In this document: positions 8,527-17,946 of the stretch, in pieces
Layout of the letters: each line of letters opens with the position of its first letter
Position numbering within the stretch: the first letter of the stretch is position 1
Assembly (NCBI RefSeq): GCF_019343475.1
Contig: NZ_CP072453.1
Span: 1,550,001 to 1,614,000, forward strand
Direction of reading: 5' to 3'
Length of the DNA stretch: 64,000 nucleotides
From: Providencia sp. R33
GTDB lineage: Bacteria; Pseudomonadota; Gammaproteobacteria; Enterobacterales; Enterobacteriaceae
Translations under genes and position numbers: made by a program
The notes under the pieces: generated by a model
The model's input: only the letters and a program-made list of their open reading frames with translations
Told to the model about the DNA's origin: nothing
Database searches by the model: none

Positions 8527-9705
8527 TTAACCACAAACAATTTCAGTCTCTACTTTCGCATCAGATTTTTTGCGAAAAATAACAAGAATGACAGCAATAC
8601 CTAAAACAGCAACGAGCGTTCCCATAAAGCTAATCATTGAATAACTATAACCATAAGATAACACTCCACCACCAATAGCCGCACCAATAGCATTACCTAA
8701 GTTGAAAGCACCAATATTAACGGAAGAAGCTAGTGCTTGTGCGCCTGTTGCTGCATTCATCACTAAAATTTGTATTGGCGGAACAATACCAAAGCTAAAA
8801 ATACTCCAGAATAATAAACCCAATCCTGCACCAACTGCATTAGTCCCTATGAATGGGAATATTGCCATACTTAACGCTAACATTAAGAAAAAGATAATTA
8901 ACGTGCCAAATAATGATTTATCCGCAAATAAGCCACCAAGATAGTTACCAATAGTGAAACCAACACCAATAATCACTAACATGACGGTAATCATTTGATC
9001 AGATGCATTGATAAAATTCATCAACATTGGCGTAATATAGGTATATAGGGTGAACATGGCACTTGCCCCTAATACTGTTGATAACATTCCTAACATGACC
9101 TGTGGTCGGCGTAAAATACGCAATTCGTTTTTAACATTAACGTCTCGGCCTTGCAGGTTATTAGGTAACGCCCAAATTAAACTCGCAATGGTTAATAATC
9201 CAAGTGCGGCTATTAAATAAAATGCCTCACGCCATCCCATTACTTGAGTTAATTTGGTCATAAGTGGAACACCACCAATATTGGCAATGGTTAATCCCAT
9301 AAACATGGCTGCAATTGCACTTGCTTGTTTACCTGGTGGCACAACACTGGCAGCCACAATGGCACCTAAACCGAAAAATGCACCATGGTTTAAACTGGTA
9401 ATAAAACGTGAAATGGATAAGGTCACCAAATCAGGTGACATCGCTGAAAGTAAATTTCCTACCGTAAAAATAGACATTAAAAATACCAATGCCACCTTCG
9501 GCTTTCTCTTCACCAGTAATAATGTCATGATCGGTGCCCCAATCATCACACCAAGAGCATAAATAACAACTATTGACCCCGCCGATGGAATATCAACCTG
9601 AATATTATCAGCAATATACGGTAACATTCCCATTGGGGAAAATTCAGTTGCTCCAATGGCGAAAGCCCCTATCGCTAATGCCAGTAGTGCAGTGTTAATT
9701 CTCAT
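8527..9705 (-). CDS. ydhP: MFS transporter YdhP-like (AraJ group)
   Basis: The 392-residue product resembles E. coli YdhP along its length: LALAIGAFAIGATEFSPMGMLP, SRFITSLNHGAFFGLG, MFMGLTIANIGGVP and SSVNIGAFNLGNAIGAAIGG. It is an inner-membrane DHA1 exporter with about twelve helices and unknown substrate. I place the start at the internal ATG giving MRINTALL; an upstream in-frame start adds eleven residues but lacks YdhP similarity. A LysR gene is divergent about 115 bp away and is the likely regulator. Confidence 0.87.
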   Translation of the reverse strand: MRINTALLALAIGAFAIGATEFSPMGMLPYIADNIQVDIPSAGSIVVIYALGVMIGAPIMTLLLVKRKPKVALVFLMSIFTVGNLLSAMSPDLVTLSISRFITSLNHGAFFGLGAIVAASVVPPGKQASAIAAMFMGLTIANIGGVPLMTKLTQVMGWREAFYLIAALGLLTIASLIWALPNNLQGRDVNVKNELRILRRPQVMLGMLSTVLGASAMFTLYTYITPMLMNFINASDQMITVMLVIIGVGFTIGNYLGGLFADKSLFGTLIIFFLMLALSMAIFPFIGTNAVGAGLGLLFWSIFSFGIVPPIQILVMNAATGAQALASSVNIGAFNLGNAIGAAIGGGVLSYGYSYSMISFMGTLVAVLGIAVILVIFRKKSDAKVETEIVCG

Positions 9706-9821
9706 TTTTTCAGCCTTATTGAAATAAATTATTAACATTTATTAATGCCCTGAATTTTTCCACATTGAACGCCAATGAAAAAGACGTTAAGGTGAAAATA
9801 ACTTTTGCTGGAAATGCAATA

Positions 9822-10721
9822 ATGAAAATAACTTTTGAAGAACTTCAAGCTTTTATCAGTGTCGTTGACTGCGGTTCTATTACTTCAGCCGCAGAGCAAC
9901 TCAACATGACCATTTCAACGGTAAGCCGTGCACTACTTCGGCTTGAGGAAAAAATGGACACCACACTGCTTTACCGAACAACACGTTCAATCAAGCTCAG
10001 TGATGAAGGTGCTGCATTTTTGCAAAAAGCGCGAGAGATTGTTGATCTTGCTCACGAAGCAGAAGAAATGCTATCTGCCCGCCAAGCCATTCCTTCTGGC
10101 AAGCTGCGTATTGATGCATCAACCCCATTTTTGACACACGTTATTGCCCCTCTGATCCCGTTATTTCATGAACGTTATCCGCAAGTTGAACTTGAAATTT
10201 ATAATTATGAAGGTGTAACAAGTTTATTAGAAAATAGAATTGATGTGGCTTTTCGCATTGGCGTACTTAAAGACTCATCACTCAATGCCACCTTATTAGG
10301 TTTTAGTCAAAAACGATTAGTAGCTAGCCCCGCTTACTTAGCTAAATACGGTGTCCCACAAAATACTAACGAATTAAAAAAGCATTGTTTACTGGGTTTT
10401 ACTCAACCAGATTCGCTAAATATTTGGCCAGTAAAAAATGCGAGTGACGATTTGCTTAAAATCAAACCCAATATTACAGGGGCAAGTGGTGAAGTCTTAT
10501 TCCACCTCGCTGTACAAGGCGCTGGAATTTTATGCTCTGCTGATTTTGTCACCATGGATGCATTTGCAAGTGGTCAGTTAGTGCAGGTTTTAGAAAAAGA
10601 AACTATCGTGATTCGTCAACCCATTAATGCTGTTTATTACCGAAACCAAGCGGTATCACCTCGCTTACGGTGTTTTATCGATTTTATAAGAAAATATTCA
10701 ACCAAAATAGAGCCTCTCTAG
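9822..10721 (+). CDS. LysR-family transcriptional regulator
   Basis: The 299-residue protein has an N-terminal winged HTH (FISVVDCGSITSAAEQLNMTISTVSRALLRLEEKM) and a periplasmic-binding-like effector domain of the CrgA/DmlR subgroup. It is divergent from the ydhP-like exporter and probably regulates it. The start is the ATG giving MKITFEELQ, with GGAA eight bases upstream. The first 15 bases of the gene are duplicated in frame 30 bp upstream, creating a second possible GTG start at 9792. Its TAG stop overlaps the stop of the convergent AraC gene in the four bases CTAG. Confidence 0.87.
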   Translation: MKITFEELQAFISVVDCGSITSAAEQLNMTISTVSRALLRLEEKMDTTLLYRTTRSIKLSDEGAAFLQKAREIVDLAHEAEEMLSARQAIPSGKLRIDASTPFLTHVIAPLIPLFHERYPQVELEIYNYEGVTSLLENRIDVAFRIGVLKDSSLNATLLGFSQKRLVASPAYLAKYGVPQNTNELKKHCLLGFTQPDSLNIWPVKNASDDLLKIKPNITGASGEVLFHLAVQGAGILCSADFVTMDAFASGQLVQVLEKETIVIRQPINAVYYRNQAVSPRLRCFIDFIRKYSTKIEPL

Positions 10722-11572
10722 CTTTTCCCTGATTTTAATTTTGCTCCCTTTTTAAATTCTGTCAGCGTTATTCCCGTATGCCGTTTAAAATAACGGCATA
10801 AATATGAGGTATCGTCGAAATTAACTTCATCAGCTATTTCCTTTATTGATAATTTACCAACCTCAAGTAATGCTTTTATTTCTAAAATAACCTGCCTATC
10901 TATCAATACTTTTGGGGGATCATTAAAGAAACTTTGGCTGATTTTTGATAAGTAAAATGGGGTTATCGATAATTTTTCAGCATAAAATCTTACCTCTTTA
11001 TGCTGTTTACAATGCCGAGTGATCAAGTCCCAAAAGCGCCAGCAAAGTTGCTCTTGTCGGTTGCGTTTTTCAGGTTTAGCTAAAATCGTTTTAGCGTCAT
11101 TACTGATTTCTAAAAACAAATTTTGCAAATGGTTTTTCAATTGTAACTGCCAATGTTCCCCACGTTCAGTTGCTATTGAGAGCATGATTTTTTTCCAATA
11201 ATTAAATAAATCATGTTTTCCTACAGGGATTTGAATAACGGGATAGTCATTAAAAAAGGCAAATAATTGTTGAGGTAGTGAATAAGCAATAGAGGTGGCG
11301 AGTTTTTTATCAATCAATAAGTATTCGAGGTTAAAACACCGGGATTTTGCTTGCAACATGGCAAAGGTATCATCATATAAAACAATCAGGTCATTTTTTC
11401 GTACACGATACTGCCTAAAATTAATATTAAAAATCGCACAACCTTGCAAACAAATACAAACCGTTACGTATGATGAAGATAATGTTTTTTTCTGCATTTT
11501 ATCCATATTGGTTACACCAATACGGATAGCCTCTGAGATATCAACCAAATGTGTTTGTATGCTTAACATCAC
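10718..11572 (-). CDS. AraC-family transcriptional regulator
   Basis: Residues about 180-280 of the 284-residue protein form a double-HTH AraC domain ending IKEIADEVNFDDTSYLCRYFKRHTGITLTEFKKG. The N-terminal 170 residues look like a degenerate cupin-type sensor (FRQYRVRKNDLIVLYDDTFAMLQ), similar to virulence-type AraC regulators. Target and effector are unknown. It is divergent from a GNAT acetyltransferase gene across about 140 bp, so that gene is one candidate target. Its stop overlaps the convergent LysR stop. Confidence 0.85.
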   Translation of the reverse strand: MMLSIQTHLVDISEAIRIGVTNMDKMQKKTLSSSYVTVCICLQGCAIFNINFRQYRVRKNDLIVLYDDTFAMLQAKSRCFNLEYLLIDKKLATSIAYSLPQQLFAFFNDYPVIQIPVGKHDLFNYWKKIMLSIATERGEHWQLQLKNHLQNLFLEISNDAKTILAKPEKRNRQEQLCWRFWDLITRHCKQHKEVRFYAEKLSITPFYLSKISQSFFNDPPKVLIDRQVILEIKALLEVGKLSIKEIADEVNFDDTSYLCRYFKRHTGITLTEFKKGAKLKSGKS

Positions 11573-11713
11573 GTATTTTCCTCTTAGTAAACACCTCCTA
11601 GTCTATCATAGTTGCTATAAGTACCTAAAATAGACAATTTTACCTCTTAAATATTACTCATTAATACCTAAAATACACGCAATATCCACTCCCATCATTA
11701 AGAGGAAAAACTG

Positions 11714-12256
11714 ATGGTACTTTATACAGAGCGTTTGATTTTACGCCCATGGCAAGAAACGGATGCTGAGAGTTTGTATTTTTATGCGAAAGACGAAAGA
11801 ATCGGTCCGGTTGCTGGCTGGCCTGCTCACCAAAGCGTTGAAGAAAGTCATACGATTATTAAAGAGATTTTCATGCGCGACGAAGTTTATGCCGTTACTT
11901 TAAAAGAAGACAACCGCGCAATTGGCCTAATCGGGCTATCTTTATGTCACGAAAGTAACTTCCCGATCGGCGATAATGATGCTGAAGTCAGTTATTGGAT
12001 AGGCGTACCATTTTGGGGCAAAGGATTAATACCTGAATCCATTAAAGAAATTATTCGCCATGGGTTCGCAGACCTAAAATTAGATAATTTATGGTGTGGC
12101 TATTTTCAAGGTAATGAACAATCAAAAATTGCACAAGAAAAGTGTGGTTTTAAATATTACAAAACTTTGGAACCTCAATTCATTGAGTTAATAGGTGAGA
12201 CAAAAACAGAAGAAATAAGCCGACTCACAAAGCAAGAATGGCTTTCATTACAGTAA
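11714..12256 (+). CDS. GNAT N-acetyltransferase, RimJ/RimL type
   Basis: The 180-residue protein begins TERLILRPWQETDAE, the hallmark of the RimJ/RimL GNAT subgroup, and contains the acetyl-CoA loop region in WIGVPFWGKGLIPESIKEI followed by QGNEQSKIAQEKCGFKYY. It probably transfers acetyl from acetyl-CoA to an amine; the acceptor is unknown. The ATG follows AAGAGGAAA. It stands alone between an AraC gene and an NhaC-type carrier. Confidence 0.85.
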   Translation: MVLYTERLILRPWQETDAESLYFYAKDERIGPVAGWPAHQSVEESHTIIKEIFMRDEVYAVTLKEDNRAIGLIGLSLCHESNFPIGDNDAEVSYWIGVPFWGKGLIPESIKEIIRHGFADLKLDNLWCGYFQGNEQSKIAQEKCGFKYYKTLEPQFIELIGETKTEEISRLTKQEWLSLQ

Positions 12257-12424
12257 TTCTGAGGAAAATTAAGGCTATCTCATTGATGGTCTTAATCATT
12301 TTATTGTCACAACACATTTCTAAGCGAACAAACATATTCTACCATTTACCAATTAATGCTATGATTTTTTGATAATTATAAAGTCAAAAAATCAAAATTT
12401 TATATAGGATTAACAGGTAAACAC

Positions 12425-13852
12425 ATGCACGACTATGGTATTTGGACAATAATCACCCCTATTGTGACGATTATATTGGCAATACTCACCCGCCAAGTAA
12501 TGCTTTCTCTCATGTTAGGAATACTTGTAGGTTTTACGGTTATTAATGATCACAATGTTCTATTAGGTGTTAAAGGCACCGTTGATGGTGTTATTAATAC
12601 ATTCTCATCTGCTGGAAATACCCGCACAATTGTTTTTATGGTGATGATCGGCGGAATTATGCGGTTAGTTGTTGTAACTGGAGGGGTTCGAGCTCTCGTT
12701 CAATTATTAACGAATAAAACTCGGTTAATTAAAAACCGCACAGCGACACAATTATTGGCTATCGTTATTACCTCACTTATTTTTATTGAAAGCTCTATTA
12801 ACCAATTAGTTGCAGGTGCTTCTACCAAAAATTTAGCACGTCAATATGGCGTCGCACCTGAAAAAATGTCCTACTTAATTCAAACAGCATGTGTTTCGGT
12901 TTGTTCTTCCGCCATTATTAATGGCTGGGGAGCCGTTATCATGGGGTTAATTGGTGTACAAATATCCCAAGGGTTAATTACTGGTGAACCTTTTGATATT
13001 TTAATTACCTCTATTGGTTACAACCTGATGGCTTGGTTATCCCTTGGTACGATTTTAATTTACGTCTTCACAAATTTTTCATGGGGGCCGATGAAAAAAG
13101 CGGAAGAAAAATATCAACAAGCGTTTATTGCTGGAAATATTTCTACATCAAACACTCAAGACAATGAAGAAGAGATCATAGACCATCCAAATGCACATTC
13201 TTCGTTAAACTTCTTTATTCCTATTTTATCTACCGTTTTAATGGTCCCTGTTGCACTCTATATCACTGGCGACGGTGATTTTAGTAAAGGCAGCGGCTCA
13301 ACCTCTGTTTACTGGGGGGTTATGTTTGGTACAGCTGTATCATTTTGTTGGTTTATTGGTCGCCGCCTATTGAATATCGATAGCTTTTTTAAAGAGTTGT
13401 TTATCGGCTATGCCAATATGCTGAAAATAAGCTCTATTATGATTTTGGCGTTTTTAATGGGCGATGTTTCTGCTGAGCTCAATACCGGTGCTTATATTGC
13501 TGAAGTCACTCAAGGCGTTATGGCTCCTGGCTTTTCTATTGGTTTTATCTTTATTATTAGCGCTATTATGTCTTTAGCAACGGGTACATCGTGGGGAACA
13601 TTTGCAATTATGATCCCCATTGGTGTGCAATTAGGTTTATCGGTAGGAATGCCTGTAGAGTATATGATTGGTGCTGCAATATCGGGCTCAATATTTGGTG
13701 ATATGACCTCTCCTATATCTGCCGATGCTATTGTGGCCTCAATGGCAACCGATTGTGAGCATATTGAACATATTCGCACGCAAATGCCTTATGCACTCGT
13801 AACCGCCAGTGTGGTGCTTGCTATTTACCTGTATCTTGGTTTTACCTATTAA
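12425..13852 (+). CDS. NhaC-family Na+/H+ antiporter-like membrane carrier
   Basis: The 475-residue protein has about twelve hydrophobic segments and NhaC-superfamily motifs, notably FIESSINQLVAGASTKNLA and the C-terminal ATGTSWGTFAIMIP and GSIFGDMTSPISADAIVASMATDCEHIEH. The family contains Na+/H+ antiporters and solute exchangers. The stop of this gene is only 16 bp before the D-cysteine desulfhydrase start, so the two are surely co-transcribed. That context points to uptake or exchange of a sulfur amino acid rather than pH homeostasis alone; the substrate is inference. Confidence 0.82.
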   Translation: MHDYGIWTIITPIVTIILAILTRQVMLSLMLGILVGFTVINDHNVLLGVKGTVDGVINTFSSAGNTRTIVFMVMIGGIMRLVVVTGGVRALVQLLTNKTRLIKNRTATQLLAIVITSLIFIESSINQLVAGASTKNLARQYGVAPEKMSYLIQTACVSVCSSAIINGWGAVIMGLIGVQISQGLITGEPFDILITSIGYNLMAWLSLGTILIYVFTNFSWGPMKKAEEKYQQAFIAGNISTSNTQDNEEEIIDHPNAHSSLNFFIPILSTVLMVPVALYITGDGDFSKGSGSTSVYWGVMFGTAVSFCWFIGRRLLNIDSFFKELFIGYANMLKISSIMILAFLMGDVSAELNTGAYIAEVTQGVMAPGFSIGFIFIISAIMSLATGTSWGTFAIMIPIGVQLGLSVGMPVEYMIGAAISGSIFGDMTSPISADAIVASMATDCEHIEHIRTQMPYALVTASVVLAIYLYLGFTY

Positions 13853-13868
13853 TAAGAAGAGAGTTTAG

Positions 13869-14855
13869 ATGTCAATTCAACAAACATTACGCCAATTCGA
13901 AAAAGTTGATTTATTAAAAACCTCAACACCACTTCACCGGCTTAATAACTTGTCAAAAAAATTTGGCCGCGAAATTTATATTAAGCGCGATGATATGACA
14001 CCTCTGGCAATGGGTGGGAATAAGTTACGTAAACTTGAATTTCTAATGGCTGATGCATTAGCAAAAAATGCAAAGATTATTGTTACAGCTGGCGCAATCC
14101 AGTCAAACCATGTTAGGCAAACTGCAGCCGTTGCTGCCATGTATGGCTTAGAATGTGTTGCTTTATTAGAAAATCCAATCCAAAGCAATGACTCAAATTT
14201 TCTGCATAATGGTAATAAATTACTGACGGATCTATTTGGCGCACGCTGTGTCATGTGTGAAGAACTAACCGATCCGCAAGCCCAAATGGAAGCGCTGATC
14301 GAGTCGCTGTCACTACATGATGCCTATATCGTCCCTGTGGGAGGTTCAAATGCTTTAGGGGCATTGGGTTATATCCAATGCGCGGTAGAAATTGCTGAGC
14401 AAAAACCAGAGCATATTGAATTTGATAAGATTATTGTTGCTTCTGGTAGTGCAGGCACTCATGCAGGTCTTGCTATTGGTTTGCAAGCGTTGTTACCACA
14501 AAGCCAGCTCATTGGCGTAACCGTCTCACGAAAACAACAAGACCAAGCCCCTAAAGTTGAAAAATTACAGAATGAATTAGCCCAATTATTAAAATTGCAT
14601 CAAGTGCCTGACGTCATATTATGGGATAACTTTTTTGCTCCTATGTATGGCATGCCTAACCAACAAGGCCTTGCAGCCATAAAACTACTTGCTCAGCAAG
14701 AAGGTATTTTACTGGATCCCGTTTATACAGGAAAAGCAATGGCAGGCTTAATCGACTATTTAGAAAACTCAGTTGAAAAAACGCCAGTGCTATTTATTCA
14801 TACTGGCGGTGCACAAGCCTTATTTGCTTATTCAGATATTAGCCAAACAATGTAA
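13869..14855 (+). CDS. dcyD: D-cysteine desulfhydrase (PLP-dependent)
   Basis: The 328-residue protein matches DcyD/ACC deaminase-type fold-II PLP enzymes: MGGNKLRKLEF carries the PLP lysine (Lys52), AGAIQSNHVRQTAA follows, then GSAGTHAGLAIG for phosphate binding and the ending LFIHTGGAQALF. DcyD cleaves D-cysteine to pyruvate, H2S and ammonia in the cytosol. Close relatives include L-cysteate sulfo-lyase, so cysteate is an alternative substrate. It is the second gene of an operon with the NhaC-type carrier and is followed by a strong terminator. Confidence 0.9.
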   Translation: MSIQQTLRQFEKVDLLKTSTPLHRLNNLSKKFGREIYIKRDDMTPLAMGGNKLRKLEFLMADALAKNAKIIVTAGAIQSNHVRQTAAVAAMYGLECVALLENPIQSNDSNFLHNGNKLLTDLFGARCVMCEELTDPQAQMEALIESLSLHDAYIVPVGGSNALGALGYIQCAVEIAEQKPEHIEFDKIIVASGSAGTHAGLAIGLQALLPQSQLIGVTVSRKQQDQAPKVEKLQNELAQLLKLHQVPDVILWDNFFAPMYGMPNQQGLAAIKLLAQQEGILLDPVYTGKAMAGLIDYLENSVEKTPVLFIHTGGAQALFAYSDISQTM

Positions 14856-14876
14856 TCAACTCAGTTTATCTTCTAT

Positions 14877-14902
14877 AAAGGGCATTTTTGCCCTTTTCTT
14901 TT
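14877..14902 (+). terminator. Intrinsic terminator after dcyD
   Basis: Stem AAAGGGC / GCCCTTT with a 6-nt loop is followed by TCTTTT, about 20 bases after the dcyD stop codon. Confidence 0.8.
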
Positions 14903-15014
14903 GCCAACTATTTTCATTATATTTGTTGTATAAAAAATTCTCTGACCTGTACTTTTTATACTATGGATGCCAATTCACCGAATCGATGCACTGGCACAAA
15001 TGGAAGATAACAAA

Positions 15015-15536
15015 ATGATATCAATACCAATCACTCTCAGATTAGCCCGTGAACAAGATGCATTAGCACTTTATGAAATTGGTATGCAGAGTTATATGCA
15101 CCACTTTGCTGCACTTTGGAATAATAAAGATGAATTATTTGAATACCTAAATCAGGAATATAGTACCGATAAAATCATCCATGATATAAGTCAGCCAAAC
15201 GTAGAGTGGTATGTGATTGAATCAGAGTTCCCTATCGGGTTAGTGAAATTGACACACCAAGAAAAGATACCCGATACTCAGATGGCTGGAACATTGTTAA
15301 ATAAGCTCTATTTCTTGCCCGCAGCGACAGGAAAAGGTTATGGGAAGTTAATCCTTAAACTGATTGAAGACATCGCCATAAATAAAAGCTCAGATATACT
15401 CTGGTTGGACGTGCTCGCCAGCAATTCGCGAGCTATCCAGTTGTACCAATCTAATGGGTTAAAAATCCTCAAGGAAATTTTATTTAAAACCGAGTCACAA
15501 CAAACCCTTGAATACATTATGTACAAAACCCTTTAG
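15015..15536 (+). CDS. GNAT N-acetyltransferase
   Basis: The 173-residue product has GNAT order: N-terminal strand ITLRLAREQDALALYEIG, the central LNKLYFLPAATGKGYGKLILKLIE acetyl-CoA loop, then LDVLASNSRAIQLYQSNGLKIL. The subgroup resembles PaiA/spermidine-type acetyltransferases but the acceptor is not determined. I choose the ATG giving MISIPITLRL because GGAAG lies eight bases upstream; two earlier in-frame ATGs lack such a site. Confidence 0.82.
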   Translation: MISIPITLRLAREQDALALYEIGMQSYMHHFAALWNNKDELFEYLNQEYSTDKIIHDISQPNVEWYVIESEFPIGLVKLTHQEKIPDTQMAGTLLNKLYFLPAATGKGYGKLILKLIEDIAINKSSDILWLDVLASNSRAIQLYQSNGLKILKEILFKTESQQTLEYIMYKTL

Positions 15537-15560
15537 GGTGGCTTATAAAATAATATATCA

Positions 15561-16493
15561 CTAAGCGCTATTTTGCTGTGTCTTTTTCTTATTCGTTAAC
15601 ATGATCCCTAGGATAATAAGTACCCCTCCCAAAATGATCATTGAGCTCATTTTTTCATTCAGAAAAATCGTTCCAATAATAACAGCACTTAACGGATTAA
15701 GTGCAATAAATGACCCAGCTCCCGCAGCACCTAACTGCGAGACACCTTGGTAATACCATACATAAGCAATAGCCGACCCTAAGATACCTAAATAACTTAA
15801 ACTGACTAAGTCACCCACCGATAATAAAGACAGTTTTCCAAAATTGATTTCTTGTGTACAAATGGAAGTGAGAATTAATAATACAGTGCCAAATAAAACC
15901 GCATACGTCACAGTATGTAATGCCCCTATTTCTTGGATCACCTTTTTACCTGCGACCGTATATATCCCCCAGCTAATCACGCAGCCTAGAATAGCCAGAT
16001 CCCCTTTGTTGATCATAATGTTACCTGTATTTGGTACTTTATCTGATAGCAAAATGACCGCACCTATCACACATAAACTTATCCCAATGCCTTTTTTAAT
16101 TGAAATTTTCTCTTTCCATAAAATAAATGAAATTAAGGCAATCATCGCAGGGTTGATTGCGACTAATAAAGCTGCGCGTGACGCAGGTATGATTTGTAAA
16201 CCATAGAAAAATAAAATTTGATAAATAAATACCCCACTCCCACCTAATACCATAATTTGGCAAAACTGCTTCATTGAAATACGTTTCCAGCCAATACGCC
16301 CCAAAAACAGCACTAAAATTAATGAGAAGCTGGCAAAAAGAAAGCGTAATGTCGCTGACAATAAGGGGGGAATTTCAGATTGAATGACCCTGCCCGCAAT
16401 AAATGTACCGCCCCAAATAACGGAAACAAACACCATTTGAATGACGATCATATTCAGTGGTCTTTTTTTGGTTATTGTTACTGTGTTTTGCAT
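15561..16493 (-). CDS. EamA-family (DMT) exporter
   Basis: The 310-residue protein has two EamA repeats of about five helices each, with VIWGGTFIAGRVIQSEIPPLLSATLRF early in repeat one and SYLGILGSAIAYVWYYQGVSQLGAAGAG in repeat two. These proteins are inner-membrane exporters of amino acids or metabolites. A LysR gene is divergent from it across 95 bp and is the likely regulator. Confidence 0.87.
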   Translation of the reverse strand: MQNTVTITKKRPLNMIVIQMVFVSVIWGGTFIAGRVIQSEIPPLLSATLRFLFASFSLILVLFLGRIGWKRISMKQFCQIMVLGGSGVFIYQILFFYGLQIIPASRAALLVAINPAMIALISFILWKEKISIKKGIGISLCVIGAVILLSDKVPNTGNIMINKGDLAILGCVISWGIYTVAGKKVIQEIGALHTVTYAVLFGTVLLILTSICTQEINFGKLSLLSVGDLVSLSYLGILGSAIAYVWYYQGVSQLGAAGAGSFIALNPLSAVIIGTIFLNEKMSSMIILGGVLIILGIMLTNKKKTQQNSA

Positions 16494-16588
16494 TTTTTTC
16501 TCAGTGTTGAAGATAAAAGTTTTGTTAATTCTTGTCTCACTGATAAGCTAAACCTAATTTAATATCATATGCTAATGAGCTTTTACTC

Positions 16589-17473
16589 ATGACACTCACA
16601 CAACTTGAAGTCTTTACCACCGTGGCTGAATTAAAAAGTTTTACATTAGCGGCGATGAAATTGAATATTTCCCAGTCAGCGGTTTCTCATGCAATAAAAT
16701 CATTAGAAAAAGACCTCAACGTCATGTTATTTACTCGTGAACAAAATCAAACAACCTTAACTGAAATAGGCAAAACATTGCTGTTGCGTTCACACCATAT
16801 GTTGAATATCCAAGAATCTATGAAACAAGAGGCTCTGGCATCGAATGGATTAAAAGCGGGTATTTTAAGAATTGGTTCTTTTGGCCCAGGGTCATCTTTA
16901 AATTTGTTGCCCCCCCTTTTAGCTCAATTTCGTGAAAAATATCCGTTGATTAATATTGTGGTTGATGAGGGCGATGACGAAACGGTGACTCAGTGGTTAC
17001 AAGAAAAACGTATTGATATTGGTGTGGTTGTGTTACCTGATGAGCGGTTTGATACCTTTAAAGTGAAAGATGACCAAATGGTGGCAATTCTCCCTCTGGA
17101 TCATCCATTGGCAAATCAGCCAAGTATTTCATTGAAAGAATTATGTGAATACCCGTTTAATTTAACGCAGGCTGGATCAGGAAAATTAGTGTTAGATTTA
17201 TTCCATGCACAAAAGCTGACTCCCAAAATACAGTTTAAAACACGGCAATTACTGAGTACCTTTGCTTTAGTCGCTCGAGGTGATGCTGTTTCAATTGTCG
17301 CGCAACTGGCTATTCCTGATTACATTCAAAATATTGTGGTCAAACCGCTAAATCCCCCTGTGAAAAGAAATATTGCCTTTGCTGTTAATGATGAAAGCCA
17401 GCTGTCACCTGCCACAAAGGCATTTATTAAAATTGCTAAAAAATGTATGGTTAATTTACCAACCGATAAGTAA
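16589..17473 (+). CDS. LysR-family transcriptional regulator
   Basis: The 294-residue protein has a canonical LysR HTH at residues 2-60 (LEVFTTVAELKSFTLAAMKLNISQSAVSHAI) and a substrate-binding domain of the CynR/CysB-like group. It is divergent from the EamA exporter. Its last 23 bases overlap the convergent yqfB gene, so the two mRNAs are partly antisense. Confidence 0.87.
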   Translation: MTLTQLEVFTTVAELKSFTLAAMKLNISQSAVSHAIKSLEKDLNVMLFTREQNQTTLTEIGKTLLLRSHHMLNIQESMKQEALASNGLKAGILRIGSFGPGSSLNLLPPLLAQFREKYPLINIVVDEGDDETVTQWLQEKRIDIGVVVLPDERFDTFKVKDDQMVAILPLDHPLANQPSISLKELCEYPFNLTQAGSGKLVLDLFHAQKLTPKIQFKTRQLLSTFALVARGDAVSIVAQLAIPDYIQNIVVKPLNPPVKRNIAFAVNDESQLSPATKAFIKIAKKCMVNLPTDK

Positions 17474-17771
17474 TCACATATAAAGATTGTTCTGTCGGGT
17501 AAATTTCTTTGATTAATTTTTTCAATGTATCTAATGTCATTGCTTCTTGTTCTGCGTGATACTCAGAAATATCATCATAAAAAATAGGCTCCACTGAAAG
17601 TATTTCAATTTCAGTGTAATATTTCCCTGTCTCAAGAGCATAGACCTTAACAATTGTACCTGGTACGTAGTGGCTTTCGCTTTTATCACGAATTGTGATC
17701 ACTTTTTTTCCTGATACCACTAATGGCAGTAACCGCTCAAAAAACGTAATCGTTTCTGGTGCATCGTTCAT
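17451..17771 (-). CDS. yqfB: N4-acetylcytidine amidohydrolase (ASCH domain)
   Basis: At 106 residues it matches E. coli YqfB in length and in key stretches: ITFFERLLPLVVSGKKVITIRDKSESHY, YHAEQEAMTLDTLKKLIKEIYP and LYVITYR. YqfB is a small ASCH-fold enzyme that hydrolyses N4-acetylcytidine to cytidine in nucleoside salvage. The conserved Lys-Thr/Arg-Asp-Lys cluster of the ASCH active site is present. The 3' end overlaps the convergent LysR gene by 23 bp. Confidence 0.9.
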   Translation of the reverse strand: MNDAPETITFFERLLPLVVSGKKVITIRDKSESHYVPGTIVKVYALETGKYYTEIEILSVEPIFYDDISEYHAEQEAMTLDTLKKLIKEIYPTEQSLYVITYRLVN

Positions 17772-17946
17772 AATTTGTCCCTACTTTTATTAAAACGTCT
17801 ATTTATAAACACATTTTCTTATAACATCGTCAAAATGCAACCAAATGGTTGTTTTCGTGCTGTCATTTATCGCTATTCTACTGTTGTACAAAATTTTTCT
17901 ATACAATCAGGATTGAATATGGTTAAAAACAAATTGGATATCAATA

